A stretch of DNA of 33,648 bases from UBA660 sp046704245 (GTDB taxonomy: Bacteria > Bacillota_I > Bacilli_A > RF39 > UBA660). How positions within the stretch are numbered: position 1 is the first letter of the stretch; each line of letters begins with the position of its first letter. A program made the position numbers and the translations under genes. The stretch spans positions 1-33,648 of the forward strand of contig JBJKSD010000008.1 in assembly GCA_046704245.1 (NCBI GenBank), given 5' to 3'. This document shows, one piece after another, positions 7,554 to 15,826 of the stretch. Below the pieces are notes generated by a model. It made no database searches and was not told the origin of the DNA. It saw nothing but the letters and a program-made list of their open reading frames with translations.

Positions 7554-7615
7554 CGAATTATGTATATTTTAATATATTTTTAATATACTCATTTGATCTT
7601 TAAAAGTTAATTATT

Positions 7616-8359
7616 TTAATAATAAACATTTTTTAAATATAACCCTTGAGGTTCAGCTGTTACGCCTGCTGACCTACGATCTTTCTTCTTTAATACCTCG
7701 ATAATATCTTCGCTCTTTCTTTTTCCTTCTCCTACTTGAATTAAAGTGCCGACCATATTTCTAACCATATATTTTAAGAAACCGGTACCAACAAAAACTA
7801 AGGTTATTTTATTATTATCTCTAATATCTCTAATTAAATTAGTTTGCGCAATAACTCTAATATAATCTTCTTTTTCTTCATCTGTTGAGGTAAATGATCG
7901 AAAATCATGTTCACCTTCCAAATATTTCATGGCTCTTTCAATAGCCACAATATCTAAAGATTTATTATATTGATATACATAATTACGTTCTAAAGGATTA
8001 TATTCACCTAAATTAATAATATAAATATATTCTTTAGCTTTAACATTAAATCTGGCATGAAATGTTTTAGCTACTTCTTCGATTGATTTTATATAAATAT
8101 CGTTAGGGATTAAAGAATTTAATCCCATTCTTAACTTATCAGTAGTAATTTCCATATCTAAATCAAAATGAGCTTTCTGATTTAAAGCATGAACTCCAGC
8201 ATCAGTTCTTCCTGATGCTACTACTTCTACCTTTTGATTATTATTAATCTTTTTTAAAGCTTTTTCTAGCTCCCCTTGAACTGTTTTCTGTTTTGGTTGT
8301 TTTTGATAGCCTTTATAATTAGTACCATCATAACTAAATATCATTAAATATCTCTTCAT
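7616..8359 (-). CDS. truA: tRNA pseudouridine(38-40) synthase TruA
   Basis: 247 residues, the usual TruA length. It contains FSYDGTNYKGYQKQP at the N-terminus and ASGRTDAGVHALNQKAHFD with the catalytic aspartate. FRSFTS and TGFLKYMVRNMVGTLI follow. TruA isomerises uridines 38-40 of the tRNA anticodon arm. It is the last gene of the ecf operon and overlaps ecfT by 4 bases (ATGA type). This ecfA-ecfA-ecfT-truA-rplM order is conserved in Firmicutes. No strong terminator is visible before the rplM promoter. Confidence 0.96.
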   Translation of the reverse strand: MKRYLMIFSYDGTNYKGYQKQPKQKTVQGELEKALKKINNNQKVEVVASGRTDAGVHALNQKAHFDLDMEITTDKLRMGLNSLIPNDIYIKSIEEVAKTFHARFNVKAKEYIYIINLGEYNPLERNYVYQYNKSLDIVAIERAMKYLEGEHDFRSFTSTDEEKEDYIRVIAQTNLIRDIRDNNKITLVFVGTGFLKYMVRNMVGTLIQVGEGKRKSEDIIEVLKKKDRRSAGVTAEPQGLYLKNVYY

Positions 8360-9111
8360 AGGCTTACCTCACTAAATATAACAATTATTAATATTGCCAT
8401 ATGGACTATAACTATAGTGTTATCACATTCAGTCCATCTACTAATATGATAATTACTTCTCTTCTTATCATAACCATATAGCCTTACTATCATAGCATCT
8501 GCTAAATCATCGGCTCTTTTAAAAGATAAAATAAACATTGGTATTAACATAGTTGATAAAGCGGTTATTTTACCTTTAATATTAGCATATTTAAAATCAA
8601 TTCCACGGCTTGCTTGTGATTTCAATATCTTATTAGCTTGTTCAAAAATAGTAGGAATAAACTGTAGCGCTAATGATAGCGATAAAGCTAAGGCTTTAAT
8701 TGGTATTTTAAAGTATTTTAACGGCATAAATATTCTTTCTAAACCATAGGTTATTTCATTAGGTTTAGTAGTAAACATTAGAATTGAAGTATAAGTAACA
8801 ATCAGCATTATTCTTAATACTGAATTAACGGCTACTAAAATATTATTAGTAAATAGATAATCAAAAATAAAGATTATTAAAATTAATAACTTAAAACTAT
8901 TGATACCATTAAGATAATATCTTATCGGCACATTAGATATAATTATTAATATGATAGTAAAAATACTAAGAGCTAATAATAACCATATATTTTGGGTTAT
9001 TAAAATCATTAATAAGAAAATAAAAGTACAAATTATTTTATTTATAGTATTTAAATTATGGATTAGGGATTTGATTGGGTAATAGGTACCAATTATGATA
9101 TTATTGAACAT
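8356..9111 (-). CDS. ecfT: Energy-coupling factor transporter membrane protein EcfT
   Basis: 251 residues with about five or six hydrophobic spans. Near residues 155-170 it carries KSQASRGIDF, the Ala-x-Arg-Gly coupling-helix motif that docks on the ATPases, and a second conserved cytoplasmic stretch, RADDLADAMIVR, further on. EcfT links the EcfA1/EcfA2 ATPase pair to interchangeable vitamin-binding S components encoded elsewhere. The start overlaps ecfA2 by 11 bases, and the stop overlaps the truA start by 4 bases, so translation is probably coupled. Confidence 0.93.
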   Translation of the reverse strand: MFNNIIIGTYYPIKSLIHNLNTINKIICTFIFLLMILITQNIWLLLALSIFTIILIIISNVPIRYYLNGINSFKLLILIIFIFDYLFTNNILVAVNSVLRIMLIVTYTSILMFTTKPNEITYGLERIFMPLKYFKIPIKALALSLSLALQFIPTIFEQANKILKSQASRGIDFKYANIKGKITALSTMLIPMFILSFKRADDLADAMIVRLYGYDKKRSNYHISRWTECDNTIVIVHMAILIIVIFSEVSL

Positions 9112-9952
9112 GTTTATATATCATCTTTATAAGATCATTAATTTCATAATATTTACCCAAATTGAATCCCTTTTCCCTATATACTTTATTAGTAAATTGA
9201 ACTATTTTCGGAATAATAATATTATTTTTCGTCAATAATTCAATATTTTCAAATACTTCATATCGCGTACCACTACATAATACTTGTCCATCTTTTAAAA
9301 CAATAATATTGTCGACTATCTTATAAAGCATATCAATATCGTGGCTGACAACTATTATTGTCTTATCATAAAAATATTTTAATCTTCTAATTAACTGTAT
9401 TAATGTTTTCTTTCCTTTATTATCTAAACCTACTGTTGGTTCATCTAAAATAATAATTTGGGGATTGAACACTAAAATAGAGGCAATAGCAACCTTTCTT
9501 TTTTCGCCACTACTTAATTCAAAAGGATTACGATCAAGAAATGAAGAATCTAATCCTACCATCTGTAGGGCTTGGTTTACTCGTTCATCTATTTTATCTA
9601 TCTTATAATTAAAATATTTCATACTGAATTCTATTTCTTGTCTTACCGTAGTTTGAAAGAATTGTTCTTCGGGGAATTGAAATACTAGACCAACATTAAA
9701 TCTTAATAGTTTTAAGCTTTGTTTATTTGGTTTATTACCTAAAATATATTCACCAACATTAATAGTACCTCTAGTCGGAAGTAATAGAGCATTAATAAGC
9801 TCTAAAAGAGTTGTTTTCCCACTGCCATTAGGTCCAATAATGGCATTGATTTTTTTCGTTTCTATCTTAATATTTAAATCTTTTAATACTTCATGTGCTA
9901 ATGAAGTATTGGGTTGATGGGTATAACTGACATTATTTAAGATTACTTCCAT
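9101..9952 (-). CDS. ecfA2: Energy-coupling factor ATPase EcfA2
   Basis: 283 residues. A complete ABC ATPase: Walker A GPNGSGKTTLL, Q-loop VFQFPEEQF, signature LSSGEKRKVAIAS, Walker B IIILDEPTVGLD and H-loop VVSHDID. The long C-terminal part after residue 230 is typical of the EcfA dimerisation domain. It pairs with EcfA1 to power vitamin uptake through EcfT. Assigned as EcfA2 because it lies next to ecfT and has the longer form with FPEEQFF after the Q-loop. All catalytic motifs are intact, unlike its partner. Confidence 0.93.
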   Translation of the reverse strand: MEVILNNVSYTHQPNTSLAHEVLKDLNIKIETKKINAIIGPNGSGKTTLLELINALLLPTRGTINVGEYILGNKPNKQSLKLLRFNVGLVFQFPEEQFFQTTVRQEIEFSMKYFNYKIDKIDERVNQALQMVGLDSSFLDRNPFELSSGEKRKVAIASILVFNPQIIILDEPTVGLDNKGKKTLIQLIRRLKYFYDKTIIVVSHDIDMLYKIVDNIIVLKDGQVLCSGTRYEVFENIELLTKNNIIIPKIVQFTNKVYREKGFNLGKYYEINDLIKMIYKHVQ

Positions 9953-9973
9953 AAATTCACCACCATTGTTTTT

Positions 9974-10840
9974 CTATTCTTCAAGCAATTCTATTAAACC
10001 ATCAATATCAAAATTAGTTAGATTATTTTCTGTTACTATTCGACGCAATAGTTTCTCAGTGACAACCCCTTCGTCATATAGATTCTTAAAGTATTGAAAT
10101 TTTTCATCCGCTTGTAATTTATTAAGATCCTTTTTATTAAGCTTTACTTCTTCAGAATTAGTATTTTTAAATAATTCTTTACTACTTTCAACAATTAAAT
10201 CATCATTAATTATGCCGGTTTCATATAATAATTTTATTGTTTCTGTACTCTTGGGGTCGGTAAATAATTGTGATGGATCTTCTCGATATTGATCTATACG
10301 ATTAGCTATATCAATACCATTATCTATTATTTCATGTAATTTAATACCATAATTATATAGTGGAAAATTAAGTCTGTAGATTGGTTTTATTAAAAGTGAT
10401 CTACTATAATAATCTTGATTTATATAACTACCAAAACTAAGAACAAATCCCATAATACTAATGGTAAATAAAGTTTCTAAAATATGAATAATAGTACCAC
10501 CATATCTAAAATATTCTAGATTAGTTGGTAAGATCTTTTTCTTAATTAAAATAGCTACCACTAATTTCAAAATAAAATAGATAAGGAAATAAGATACAAT
10601 TAAACCAATATAAGAGGCTAATTGATTTTCTAAAAGTCCATAGGCTTGATTATCCTTTATACCTTCTAAATTTATCATATTGAGGACTAGTCTACCTACT
10701 ATATTGGCTGTTAAAAAACTAAATAGAATGGATAGGATAACTATTAATATACTATATAGTTCTTTAAAAAAACCTCTCTTATAACCAATATAACCGGCTA
10801 TTAAGAGATAAAGTATAATAATAACATCGATAAAATTCAT
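9974..10840 (-). CDS. CvpA-like membrane protein inserted in the ecf operon
   Basis: 288 residues. It opens MNFIDVIIILYLLIAGYIGYKRGFFKELY, which matches the CvpA/colicin V production family start (short Asp-containing helix, then the G-x-x-x-GF motif). There are about four hydrophobic segments: about 5-20, 28-50, 75-98 and 118-138. The second half (about residues 150-288) is soluble, charged and helical, and I do not recognise it. CvpA proteins have no established biochemical role; links to envelope maintenance are reported. It sits between ecfA1 (14-base gap) and ecfA2 (21-base gap), an unusual place, since those two ATPase genes are normally adjacent. It could be an accessory of the transporter or simply a passenger. 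Confidence 0.65.
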   Translation of the reverse strand: MNFIDVIIILYLLIAGYIGYKRGFFKELYSILIVILSILFSFLTANIVGRLVLNMINLEGIKDNQAYGLLENQLASYIGLIVSYFLIYFILKLVVAILIKKKILPTNLEYFRYGGTIIHILETLFTISIMGFVLSFGSYINQDYYSRSLLIKPIYRLNFPLYNYGIKLHEIIDNGIDIANRIDQYREDPSQLFTDPKSTETIKLLYETGIINDDLIVESSKELFKNTNSEEVKLNKKDLNKLQADEKFQYFKNLYDEGVVTEKLLRRIVTENNLTNFDIDGLIELLEE

Positions 10841-10854
10841 ATTAACACCTCATA

Positions 10855-11661
10855 TTATTTCCATAAAATATTTATCATTTGATCCATATCGGTAATAACT
10901 TCATCGATCAAATTATAAAACTTTAATTTAATAGATAGATCGATCATAAAAGGTAATTCTAAACCCAATCTAGTTAATATCTTATCTTGTATTAATATCT
11001 CTATTGTCTTACCTTCTAATAACTTACTACCTTTCTTTAATACTACTATTCTATCTCCATATAATGTATCTTCTAAATCGTTAGTAGCATTAATAATAGT
11101 AATCTTTTGTTTCTTATTTATTTTCTTTAATAACTTTAATATTCCCTCTTTATCGATAGGATCAATCATCGCTAACGCTTCATCTAAGATAATAATCTTA
11201 GGTTCTAATACTAAGATAGATGCTAAGATTACTTTTTGTTTTTCACCACCACTTAATTTGTGTGGTTCTTTATCTAAAAGATTATCTATATCCAATGATT
11301 TAGCTACCTTATCAATTTTTTTTATTATATCTTGAGGGTGGATATTTAAATTTTCTAAACCAAATGCTATATCATCTCTGACTGTTGCTCCTATAAATTG
11401 ATTATTAGGATTTTCAAATATAACCCCTACTATCTTTCTTATTTCCATTATATTCTCTTTATTTAAAATTAAGTCATCGATAATAATATCACTATCTACC
11501 TCTAATAACCCTATTAATATTCTAATTAAAGTACTCTTACCACTACCATTTGGACCTACTATTGATAACCATTCACCTTGCTCAACATTTAAATCTAAAT
11601 TATCGATAATTTTCATCTTACCATAATGAAAATTTAATTGGTTAATCTTTATTATATCCAT
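10855..11661 (-). CDS. ecfA1: Energy-coupling factor ATPase EcfA1 with altered Q-loop and H-loop
   Basis: 268 residues. Walker A GPNGSGKSTLI (about 36-46), signature HKLSGGEKQKVILAS and Walker B IIILDEALAMID with Glu161 are intact. The Q-loop, VFQNPDNQF in relatives, reads IFENPNNQF here, with Glu83 for Gln. The H-loop, normally ITHDL, reads NATNDL, with Asn194 for His. Both bases were checked on the complementary strand (GAA and AAC). The family assignment rests on the NPNNQFIGATV segment and the Walker B DEA form typical of EcfA1. It is the first gene of the ecfA1-cvpA-like-ecfA2-ecfT-truA operon and is preceded by GGGGGTGA. ATP hydrolysis may depend mainly on the EcfA2-side site. Confidence 0.9.
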   Translation of the reverse strand: MDIIKINQLNFHYGKMKIIDNLDLNVEQGEWLSIVGPNGSGKSTLIRILIGLLEVDSDIIIDDLILNKENIMEIRKIVGVIFENPNNQFIGATVRDDIAFGLENLNIHPQDIIKKIDKVAKSLDIDNLLDKEPHKLSGGEKQKVILASILVLEPKIIILDEALAMIDPIDKEGILKLLKKINKKQKITIINATNDLEDTLYGDRIVVLKKGSKLLEGKTIEILIQDKILTRLGLELPFMIDLSIKLKFYNLIDEVITDMDQMINILWK

Positions 11662-11687
11662 TAGTAGGTCACCCCCATTTAACTTAT

Positions 11688-11716
11688 ATTATACTAAAAA
11701 TATGCTTATTTAACAA
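11688..11716 (-). promoter_or_regulatory. Sigma-A promoter of the ecf-truA operon
   Basis: Minus-strand TTGTTA (11711-11716), a 17-base spacer, then TATAAT (11688-11693). It lies about 27 bases before the ecfA1 ATG. Confidence 0.75.
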
Positions 11717-11720
11717 ACAA

Positions 11721-11745
11721 AACAATAGATATTTTATCTATTGTT
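11721..11745 (-). terminator. Terminator after the short-chain dehydrogenase gene
   Basis: Eleven-base-pair perfect stem AACAATAGATA/TATCTATTGTT with a three-base loop. It is flanked by T-rich sequence on both strands, so it could act in either direction. It lies directly after the stop codon of the gene ending at 11746. Confidence 0.75.
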
Positions 11746-12501
11746 TTATTTTTTTTGTTTTCTTCTTTGAATATTATAAGTAATACGTAGAAGTAAAGTT
11801 TTTGGTATTAATTTAGATAAATAATAAGTTAACTTCATAGTTAAACCTGGAATAATAATTAATTGCCTTTTAAACATTTTATTGATTGCATAACGGGCTA
11901 CATATTTACTAGACATACCTTTAATAGCAAATTTAACTTTAGCTACTTCATTAAATCTAGTATCAACTGGCCCTGGACATAGAGCTGAAATACTAACATG
12001 TGATTTAGTTCTTCTTAATTCTTCATAGATAGCCATAGTTATCCTTAGAATATAAGCTTTAGTAGCATAATAAGTAGCCATTAAAGGGCCAGCTTGGAAA
12101 GCGGCTAGTGATGACACATTTAAAATATAGCCTCTATCTCTTCTTATCATATCTTTTAAAAATAACTTAGTTAAAATATGAACAGCTTTAATATTAACAT
12201 CGATCATTTCTAATTCTCTATTTAAATCAGTATAAGAGAAATCACCAAATAAACCAAAACCAGCATCATTGATTAGAATATCTATTCGTTCATCAGTAAC
12301 GGCTTTATATAGTTCATAACATGATTCTTCATTAGTTAAATCTAATGCAATAATTTTCGTTTTTCCTTTAAAATCCTTTTTAACCTTTTCTAATCGTTGT
12401 TGATCTTTGGCTACTAATATTAAATCATAACCTAATTCATCTAAATATCTAGCCATTTGATATCCTATACCACTAGATGCTCCAGTTATTAAAGCTTTCA
12501 T
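11746..12501 (-). CDS. Short-chain dehydrogenase/reductase (classical SDR)
   Basis: 251 residues from the second of two adjacent ATGs (12499-12501), which sits 7 bases after AGAGG; starting at 12504 would add one Met. The cofactor motif TGASSGIG is at the N-terminus, followed by NDAG near residue 80, the catalytic Ser in NVSSLAA (about 131) and the Tyr-x3-Lys pair in YYATKAY (about 145-149). A C-terminal basic, hydrophobic tail resembles the YqjQ/DltE-like group, which may associate with the membrane. The substrate is unknown. It lies between rplQ and the ecf operon, with its own extended -10 promoter and terminator, so it is an independent insertion in an otherwise conserved gene order. Confidence 0.88.
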   Translation of the reverse strand: MKALITGASSGIGYQMARYLDELGYDLILVAKDQQRLEKVKKDFKGKTKIIALDLTNEESCYELYKAVTDERIDILINDAGFGLFGDFSYTDLNRELEMIDVNIKAVHILTKLFLKDMIRRDRGYILNVSSLAAFQAGPLMATYYATKAYILRITMAIYEELRRTKSHVSISALCPGPVDTRFNEVAKVKFAIKGMSSKYVARYAINKMFKRQLIIIPGLTMKLTYYLSKLIPKTLLLRITYNIQRRKQKK

Positions 12502-12525
12502 CATATCGCCTCTTTCAATAATTGT

Positions 12526-12534
12526 ATTATAGCA
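12526..12534 (-). promoter_or_regulatory. Extended -10 promoter of the SDR gene
   Basis: Minus-strand TGCTATAAT, a perfect extended -10. It lies between the rplQ terminator and the AAAGAGG site of the SDR gene. Confidence 0.65.
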
Positions 12535-12540
12535 TAAAAT

Positions 12541-12579
12541 AAAATAATAAAAATACCACTAACAAATATTTAGTGGTAT
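12541..12579 (-). terminator. Terminator of the S10-spc-alpha operon
   Basis: Ten-base-pair stem ATACCACTAA/TTAGTGGTAT (12553-12562 with 12570-12579). On the minus strand it is followed by T-rich sequence (12541-12552). It lies just after rplQ. Confidence 0.8.
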
Positions 12580-12585
12580 CTAAAT

Positions 12586-12933
12586 TTATTTTACTAATTC
12601 TAAGATAACGATTAAAGCATCGTCACCTCTACGTTCACTTAATTTTAATATTCTAGTATATCCCCCATGACGATCTTCATATCTCTTAGTTAAATCAGTA
12701 AATACCTTTTTAACAGCTTCTTTATCGTTCATCAATATACCTACAGCATCACGTCTAGCTTCAACTGTACCTTTTTTACCTAAAGAAATAAGTTTAGCTA
12801 CTAATTTTCTAACTTCTTTAGCTCTTTGTTCAGTTGTTTTAATACTTTCATGAATAATAACTTGTCTAGTTAAATTAGCAAGAAGCGCTCTTCTTTGTTC
12901 TGATGTTCTAGTACCTAATTTTCTATATGCCAT
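12586..12933 (-). CDS. rplQ: 50S ribosomal protein L17
   Basis: 115 residues, the short bacterial form. It carries YRKLGTRTSEQRRALLANL, the L17 N-terminal signature, and ends in HGGYTRILKLSERRGDDA and a short hydrophobic strand. It is the last gene of the operon, 15 bases after rpoA, and is followed by a terminator. It lines the exit region of the large subunit. Confidence 0.98.
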   Translation of the reverse strand: MAYRKLGTRTSEQRRALLANLTRQVIIHESIKTTEQRAKEVRKLVAKLISLGKKGTVEARRDAVGILMNDKEAVKKVFTDLTKRYEDRHGGYTRILKLSERRGDDALIVILELVK

Positions 12934-12948
12934 ATTATTTCCTCCTTA

Positions 12949-13899
12949 CTATTCGTCTTCACGAAGAGATAAGCCCATTTCTTTTACTTTATCTAATACT
13001 TCTTTTAGAGATTTTTTACCTAAATTACGTATTTTCATCATTTCCATTGGACTCTTATTAATTAAATCATGTAATGTATGAATTCCTGCTCTCTTCAAGC
13101 AATTATAAGCACGTACTGATAAATCTAAATCTTCAATTGAAGTTTCTAAAGCTTTTTGTTTTGGATCTTCGACTTTTTCGATCATTAAGCCAGTCATATC
13201 AGCTATTTCATCTAAGTCAGTTACAATTTCTAAGTGTTCGATTAAAATACGCCCTGCTAACGCTAAAGCTTCTTCTGGTTTTATAGAACCATTGGTCCAT
13301 ACATGCATAATTAATTTATCATAACTTTCATCTTGACCAACACGAGCACTTTCTACTTCATAACTTACTCTTTCAATAGGTGAATATAATGAATCCATTG
13401 AGATTAATCCAACTTTTTTATCTTGGAATAATTTTTTATTTTCTTCAGCTCTAATATATCCCCTACCATTATTAACTACCATTTCCATATCAAGGCTTCC
13501 ACCTTTAGAGATAGTAGCAATAACATGATCTGGATTAATAATTTCAATATCAGCATCTTTATCGATATCTTTAGCAGTTACAATACCTTCTTTTTTAACA
13601 TTTAAACGAATTATTTTTTCATCATCTGAATGATTAATTAAGATAATTCCTTTTAAATTTAAAATAATAGTTGTTACATCTTCTACTATTCCATCGATAG
13701 TTTGAAATTCATGGAGAACTCCTTCTATTTTTACTCCAGTAATAGCACTACCAGGTAATGAAGATAACATTACTCTTCTTAAAGCATTACCTAAAGTTGT
13801 TCCAAAACCTCTTTCTAAAGGTTCTAGTTCAAATTTACCATAATTATTGTTTTCAATATATTCGGTAATTTTATAACTTGGTTTTTCAAATTGTATCAT
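12949..13899 (-). CDS. rpoA: RNA polymerase alpha subunit
   Basis: 316 residues from the ATG at 13897-13899. AAAGGAG lies 8 bases upstream and the protein then begins MIQFEKPSYKITEY as in relatives; an upstream in-frame ATG at 13956 lies inside rpsK and is rejected. The N-terminal assembly domain has GKFELEPLERGFGTTLGNAL. The C-terminal domain (about 245-316) has LDLSVRAYNCLKRAGIHTL and NLGKKSLKEV, which bind UP elements and activators. Length and domains are complete. Confidence 0.98.
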   Translation of the reverse strand: MIQFEKPSYKITEYIENNNYGKFELEPLERGFGTTLGNALRRVMLSSLPGSAITGVKIEGVLHEFQTIDGIVEDVTTIILNLKGIILINHSDDEKIIRLNVKKEGIVTAKDIDKDADIEIINPDHVIATISKGGSLDMEMVVNNGRGYIRAEENKKLFQDKKVGLISMDSLYSPIERVSYEVESARVGQDESYDKLIMHVWTNGSIKPEEALALAGRILIEHLEIVTDLDEIADMTGLMIEKVEDPKQKALETSIEDLDLSVRAYNCLKRAGIHTLHDLINKSPMEMMKIRNLGKKSLKEVLDKVKEMGLSLREDE

Positions 13900-13921
13900 T
13901 AAAACCACTCCTTTTCTAATA

Positions 13922-14305
13922 TTAATTACGAGGTCTCTTTGGTGGACGGCATCCATTATGAGGTATAGGAGTTACATCATCGATTGATGTAATTTCTAAA
14001 CCTGCTGTTTGTAATGAACGTATTGCTGTTTCGCGTCCAGGACCTAATCCTTTAACAACTACTTGGACTTTTTGCATACCTGATTCAACTGCTACTTTAG
14101 CTGCTGCCTCTGCTGACATGCCAGCCGCATATGGGGTACTTTTTTTACTACCTTTAAACCCTAAAGCTCCTGCTGCTGCCCAACTTATGGTACTACCATC
14201 ATTATCAGTTATAGTAACGATGGTATTATTGAATGTTGAATGAATATGAGCTATACCTTCAACAACATTTTTCTTAACACGACGTTTTCTTGATTGATAA
14301 GCCAT
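13922..14305 (-). CDS. rpsK: 30S ribosomal protein S11
   Basis: 127 residues. GIAHIHSTFNNTIVTITD and the C-terminal VTPIPHNGCRPPKRPRN are the family hallmarks. S11 forms part of the small-subunit platform near the mRNA exit. It lies 22 bases after rpsM and before rpoA, in the standard alpha-operon order. Confidence 0.98.
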   Translation of the reverse strand: MAYQSRKRRVKKNVVEGIAHIHSTFNNTIVTITDNDGSTISWAAAGALGFKGSKKSTPYAAGMSAEAAAKVAVESGMQKVQVVVKGLGPGRETAIRSLQTAGLEITSIDDVTPIPHNGCRPPKRPRN

Positions 14306-14327
14306 TGTTTCCCTCCTTTAATATCCA

Positions 14328-14702
14328 TTATTTAGCTGCTTTCTTTTTATTTGCTACAACCTTACCACGGCCCTTACGAGTTCTAGCATTACTTCTAGTA
14401 CTTTGGCCTCTTACTGGTAAGCCTTTTTTATGACGAATACCTTGATAACAACCAATTTCCATTTTAGTCTTTATATTCATACTAACTTCACGGCGAAGAT
14501 CTCCTTCAACCATATATTTATTAACTTGTTCTAAGATACGAGCTAATTCATCGCTATCTAGATCTTTCGCGCGTTTGTTAATATCAACTTTAGCAGCTTT
14601 TAATATCTTATTTGATAGACTTCTACCTATACCATAGATATAAGTAAGGGCTATCTCTATTCTTTTTTCGTTTGGAATATCTATTCCTTTTATACGTGCC
14701 AT
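14328..14702 (-). CDS. rpsM: 30S ribosomal protein S13
   Basis: 124 residues. ARIKGIDIPNEKRIEIALTYIYGIG at the start, and GIRHKKGLPVRGQSTRSNARTRKG near the end with a lysine-rich tail. S13 sits in the small-subunit head and contacts the P-site tRNA and L5. It follows rpmJ by 15 bases. Confidence 0.98.
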   Translation of the reverse strand: MARIKGIDIPNEKRIEIALTYIYGIGRSLSNKILKAAKVDINKRAKDLDSDELARILEQVNKYMVEGDLRREVSMNIKTKMEIGCYQGIRHKKGLPVRGQSTRSNARTRKGRGKVVANKKKAAK

Positions 14703-14717
14703 TATCTCTACCTCCTA

Positions 14718-14831
14718 TTAACCTTGTCTTTGTTTATGTTTTGGATTACTACATATAACATATAATATACCTTTTCTTTTAACTATCTTACATTTATCAC
14801 ATATTTTCTTAATTGATGGTCTTACTTTCAT
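14718..14831 (-). CDS. rpmJ: 50S ribosomal protein L36 (zinc-binding form)
   Basis: 37 residues, translated by hand because it is too short for routine detection: MKVRPSIKKICDKCKIVKRK then GILYVICSNPKHKQRQG. It has the C-x2-C...C-x4-H zinc ribbon (Cys11, Cys14, Cys27, His32), so it is the zinc-requiring type. It sits 12 bases after infA and 15 before rpsM, its normal place. Confidence 0.96.
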   Translation of the reverse strand: MKVRPSIKKICDKCKIVKRKGILYVICSNPKHKQRQG

Positions 14832-14843
14832 ATTATCCCTCCA

Positions 14844-15062
14844 TTATTTCCTATAAGTTATACGCCCACGTGTTAAATCGTATGGTGAAAGTTCGATTAC
14901 TACTGTATCGCCTGGTAAGATGCGAATGTAATTCATTCGTATTTTACCAGAAACATGGGCAGTTACAGTATGTTTATTTTCTAATTCGACTTTAAATTGA
15001 CCACCAGGTAATACATCGATTACCTTGCCCTCAATTTCAATAATGTCCTCTTTATTAGCCAT
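14844..15062 (-). CDS. infA: Translation initiation factor IF-1
   Basis: 72 residues, exactly the usual length. It is a single S1/OB fold: IEIEGKVIDVLPGGQFKVEL, HVSGKIRMNYIRILPGD and SPYDLTRGRITYR. IF-1 binds the 30S A site during initiation. The start is 4 bases after the map stop, and its GGGAGAG ribosome binding site lies in the end of map, so it depends on the map transcript. Confidence 0.98.
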   Translation of the reverse strand: MANKEDIIEIEGKVIDVLPGGQFKVELENKHTVTAHVSGKIRMNYIRILPGDTVVIELSPYDLTRGRITYRK

Positions 15063-15066
15063 ATCA

Positions 15067-15813
15067 TCACTCTCCCGTTAATATTTTATAACCATCTTTT
15101 GTTATAACTACTGTATGTTCGAAATGAGCAGATGGTTTATTGTCCTTGGTTGATATTGTCCATCCATCAGGTTCTATACATATTTCTTCACTACCAAACG
15201 TTAACATTGGTTCGATAGCTAAAACCATACCTTCTTGTAAAATAATACCTGTATCTTTATCACCATAATTAGGTATATCTGGTTGTTCATGTAATTCTTT
15301 TCCTATCCCATGACCAACTAATTCTTTTATAACTCCTAATTTATGGTTATTAGCATATTTACCTATATGGTAAGATATATCACCTAGTTAATTACCCGGT
15401 TTAACGTATTTTAAGCCCACATAGAGCGCTTTTTCAGTATGCTCCAGTAAATATGCCTTATCATTATTAATGTTTCCTACACTATAGGTATATGCAGCAT
15501 CACCATGATATCCTCGATAATAGACTCCAATATCAATTGAGATAATATCGCCATCTGTTAATTTATAATTACCAGGAATACCATGTACTACTTGTTCATT
15601 AATTGAAGTACATATAGCCTTAGGAAAACCACTATAACCCTTAAATGAAGGATAAGCATTATGATCAGTAATAAACTTTTCAGCTAACTCATCTAATTCT
15701 TTAGTAGTTATACCTGGTTTGATAAAACGCTTTAAATATTTATGCGTTTTATTAACAATAAGGCCAGCTTGATGCATTATTGCTATTTCACTATCGGTTT
15801 TGATATTAACCAT
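15067..15813 (-). pseudogene. map: Methionine aminopeptidase (type I) interrupted by one in-frame TAA
   Basis: Read through, the frame gives 248 positions, the normal MetAP length, but codon 142 (15388-15390) is TAA in KPGN-stop-LGDISYHIG, where relatives have Lys/Arg/Thr. Before it are SIDIGVYYRGYHGDAAYTYS with the first two metal-ligand aspartates. After it, in the same frame, are VGHGIGKELHEQP (His ligand), GMVLAIEPM (Glu) and EHTVVIT (Glu), ending with TGA. The codons on both sides are otherwise undamaged, so one substitution explains it. Translation stopping there would remove three of the five metal ligands. MetAP removes the initiator Met and is normally essential. A base-call error, a strain-specific mutation covered by a second map, or readthrough are the options. 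Confidence 0.85.
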
Positions 15814-15826
15814 AATATCATCTCCA

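Noticed and set aside
7560..7615. Possible terminator between truA and the rplM promoter
   Set aside because: Only A-T pairs can form; there is no GC stem or T run of the usual kind.
15067..15813. Mycoplasma-type code or a frameshift as the explanation of the split map gene
   Set aside because: The break is TAA, which is a stop in both codes, and the frame is the same on both sides, so no indel is involved. TGA ends map, and the core genes contain TGG for Trp.
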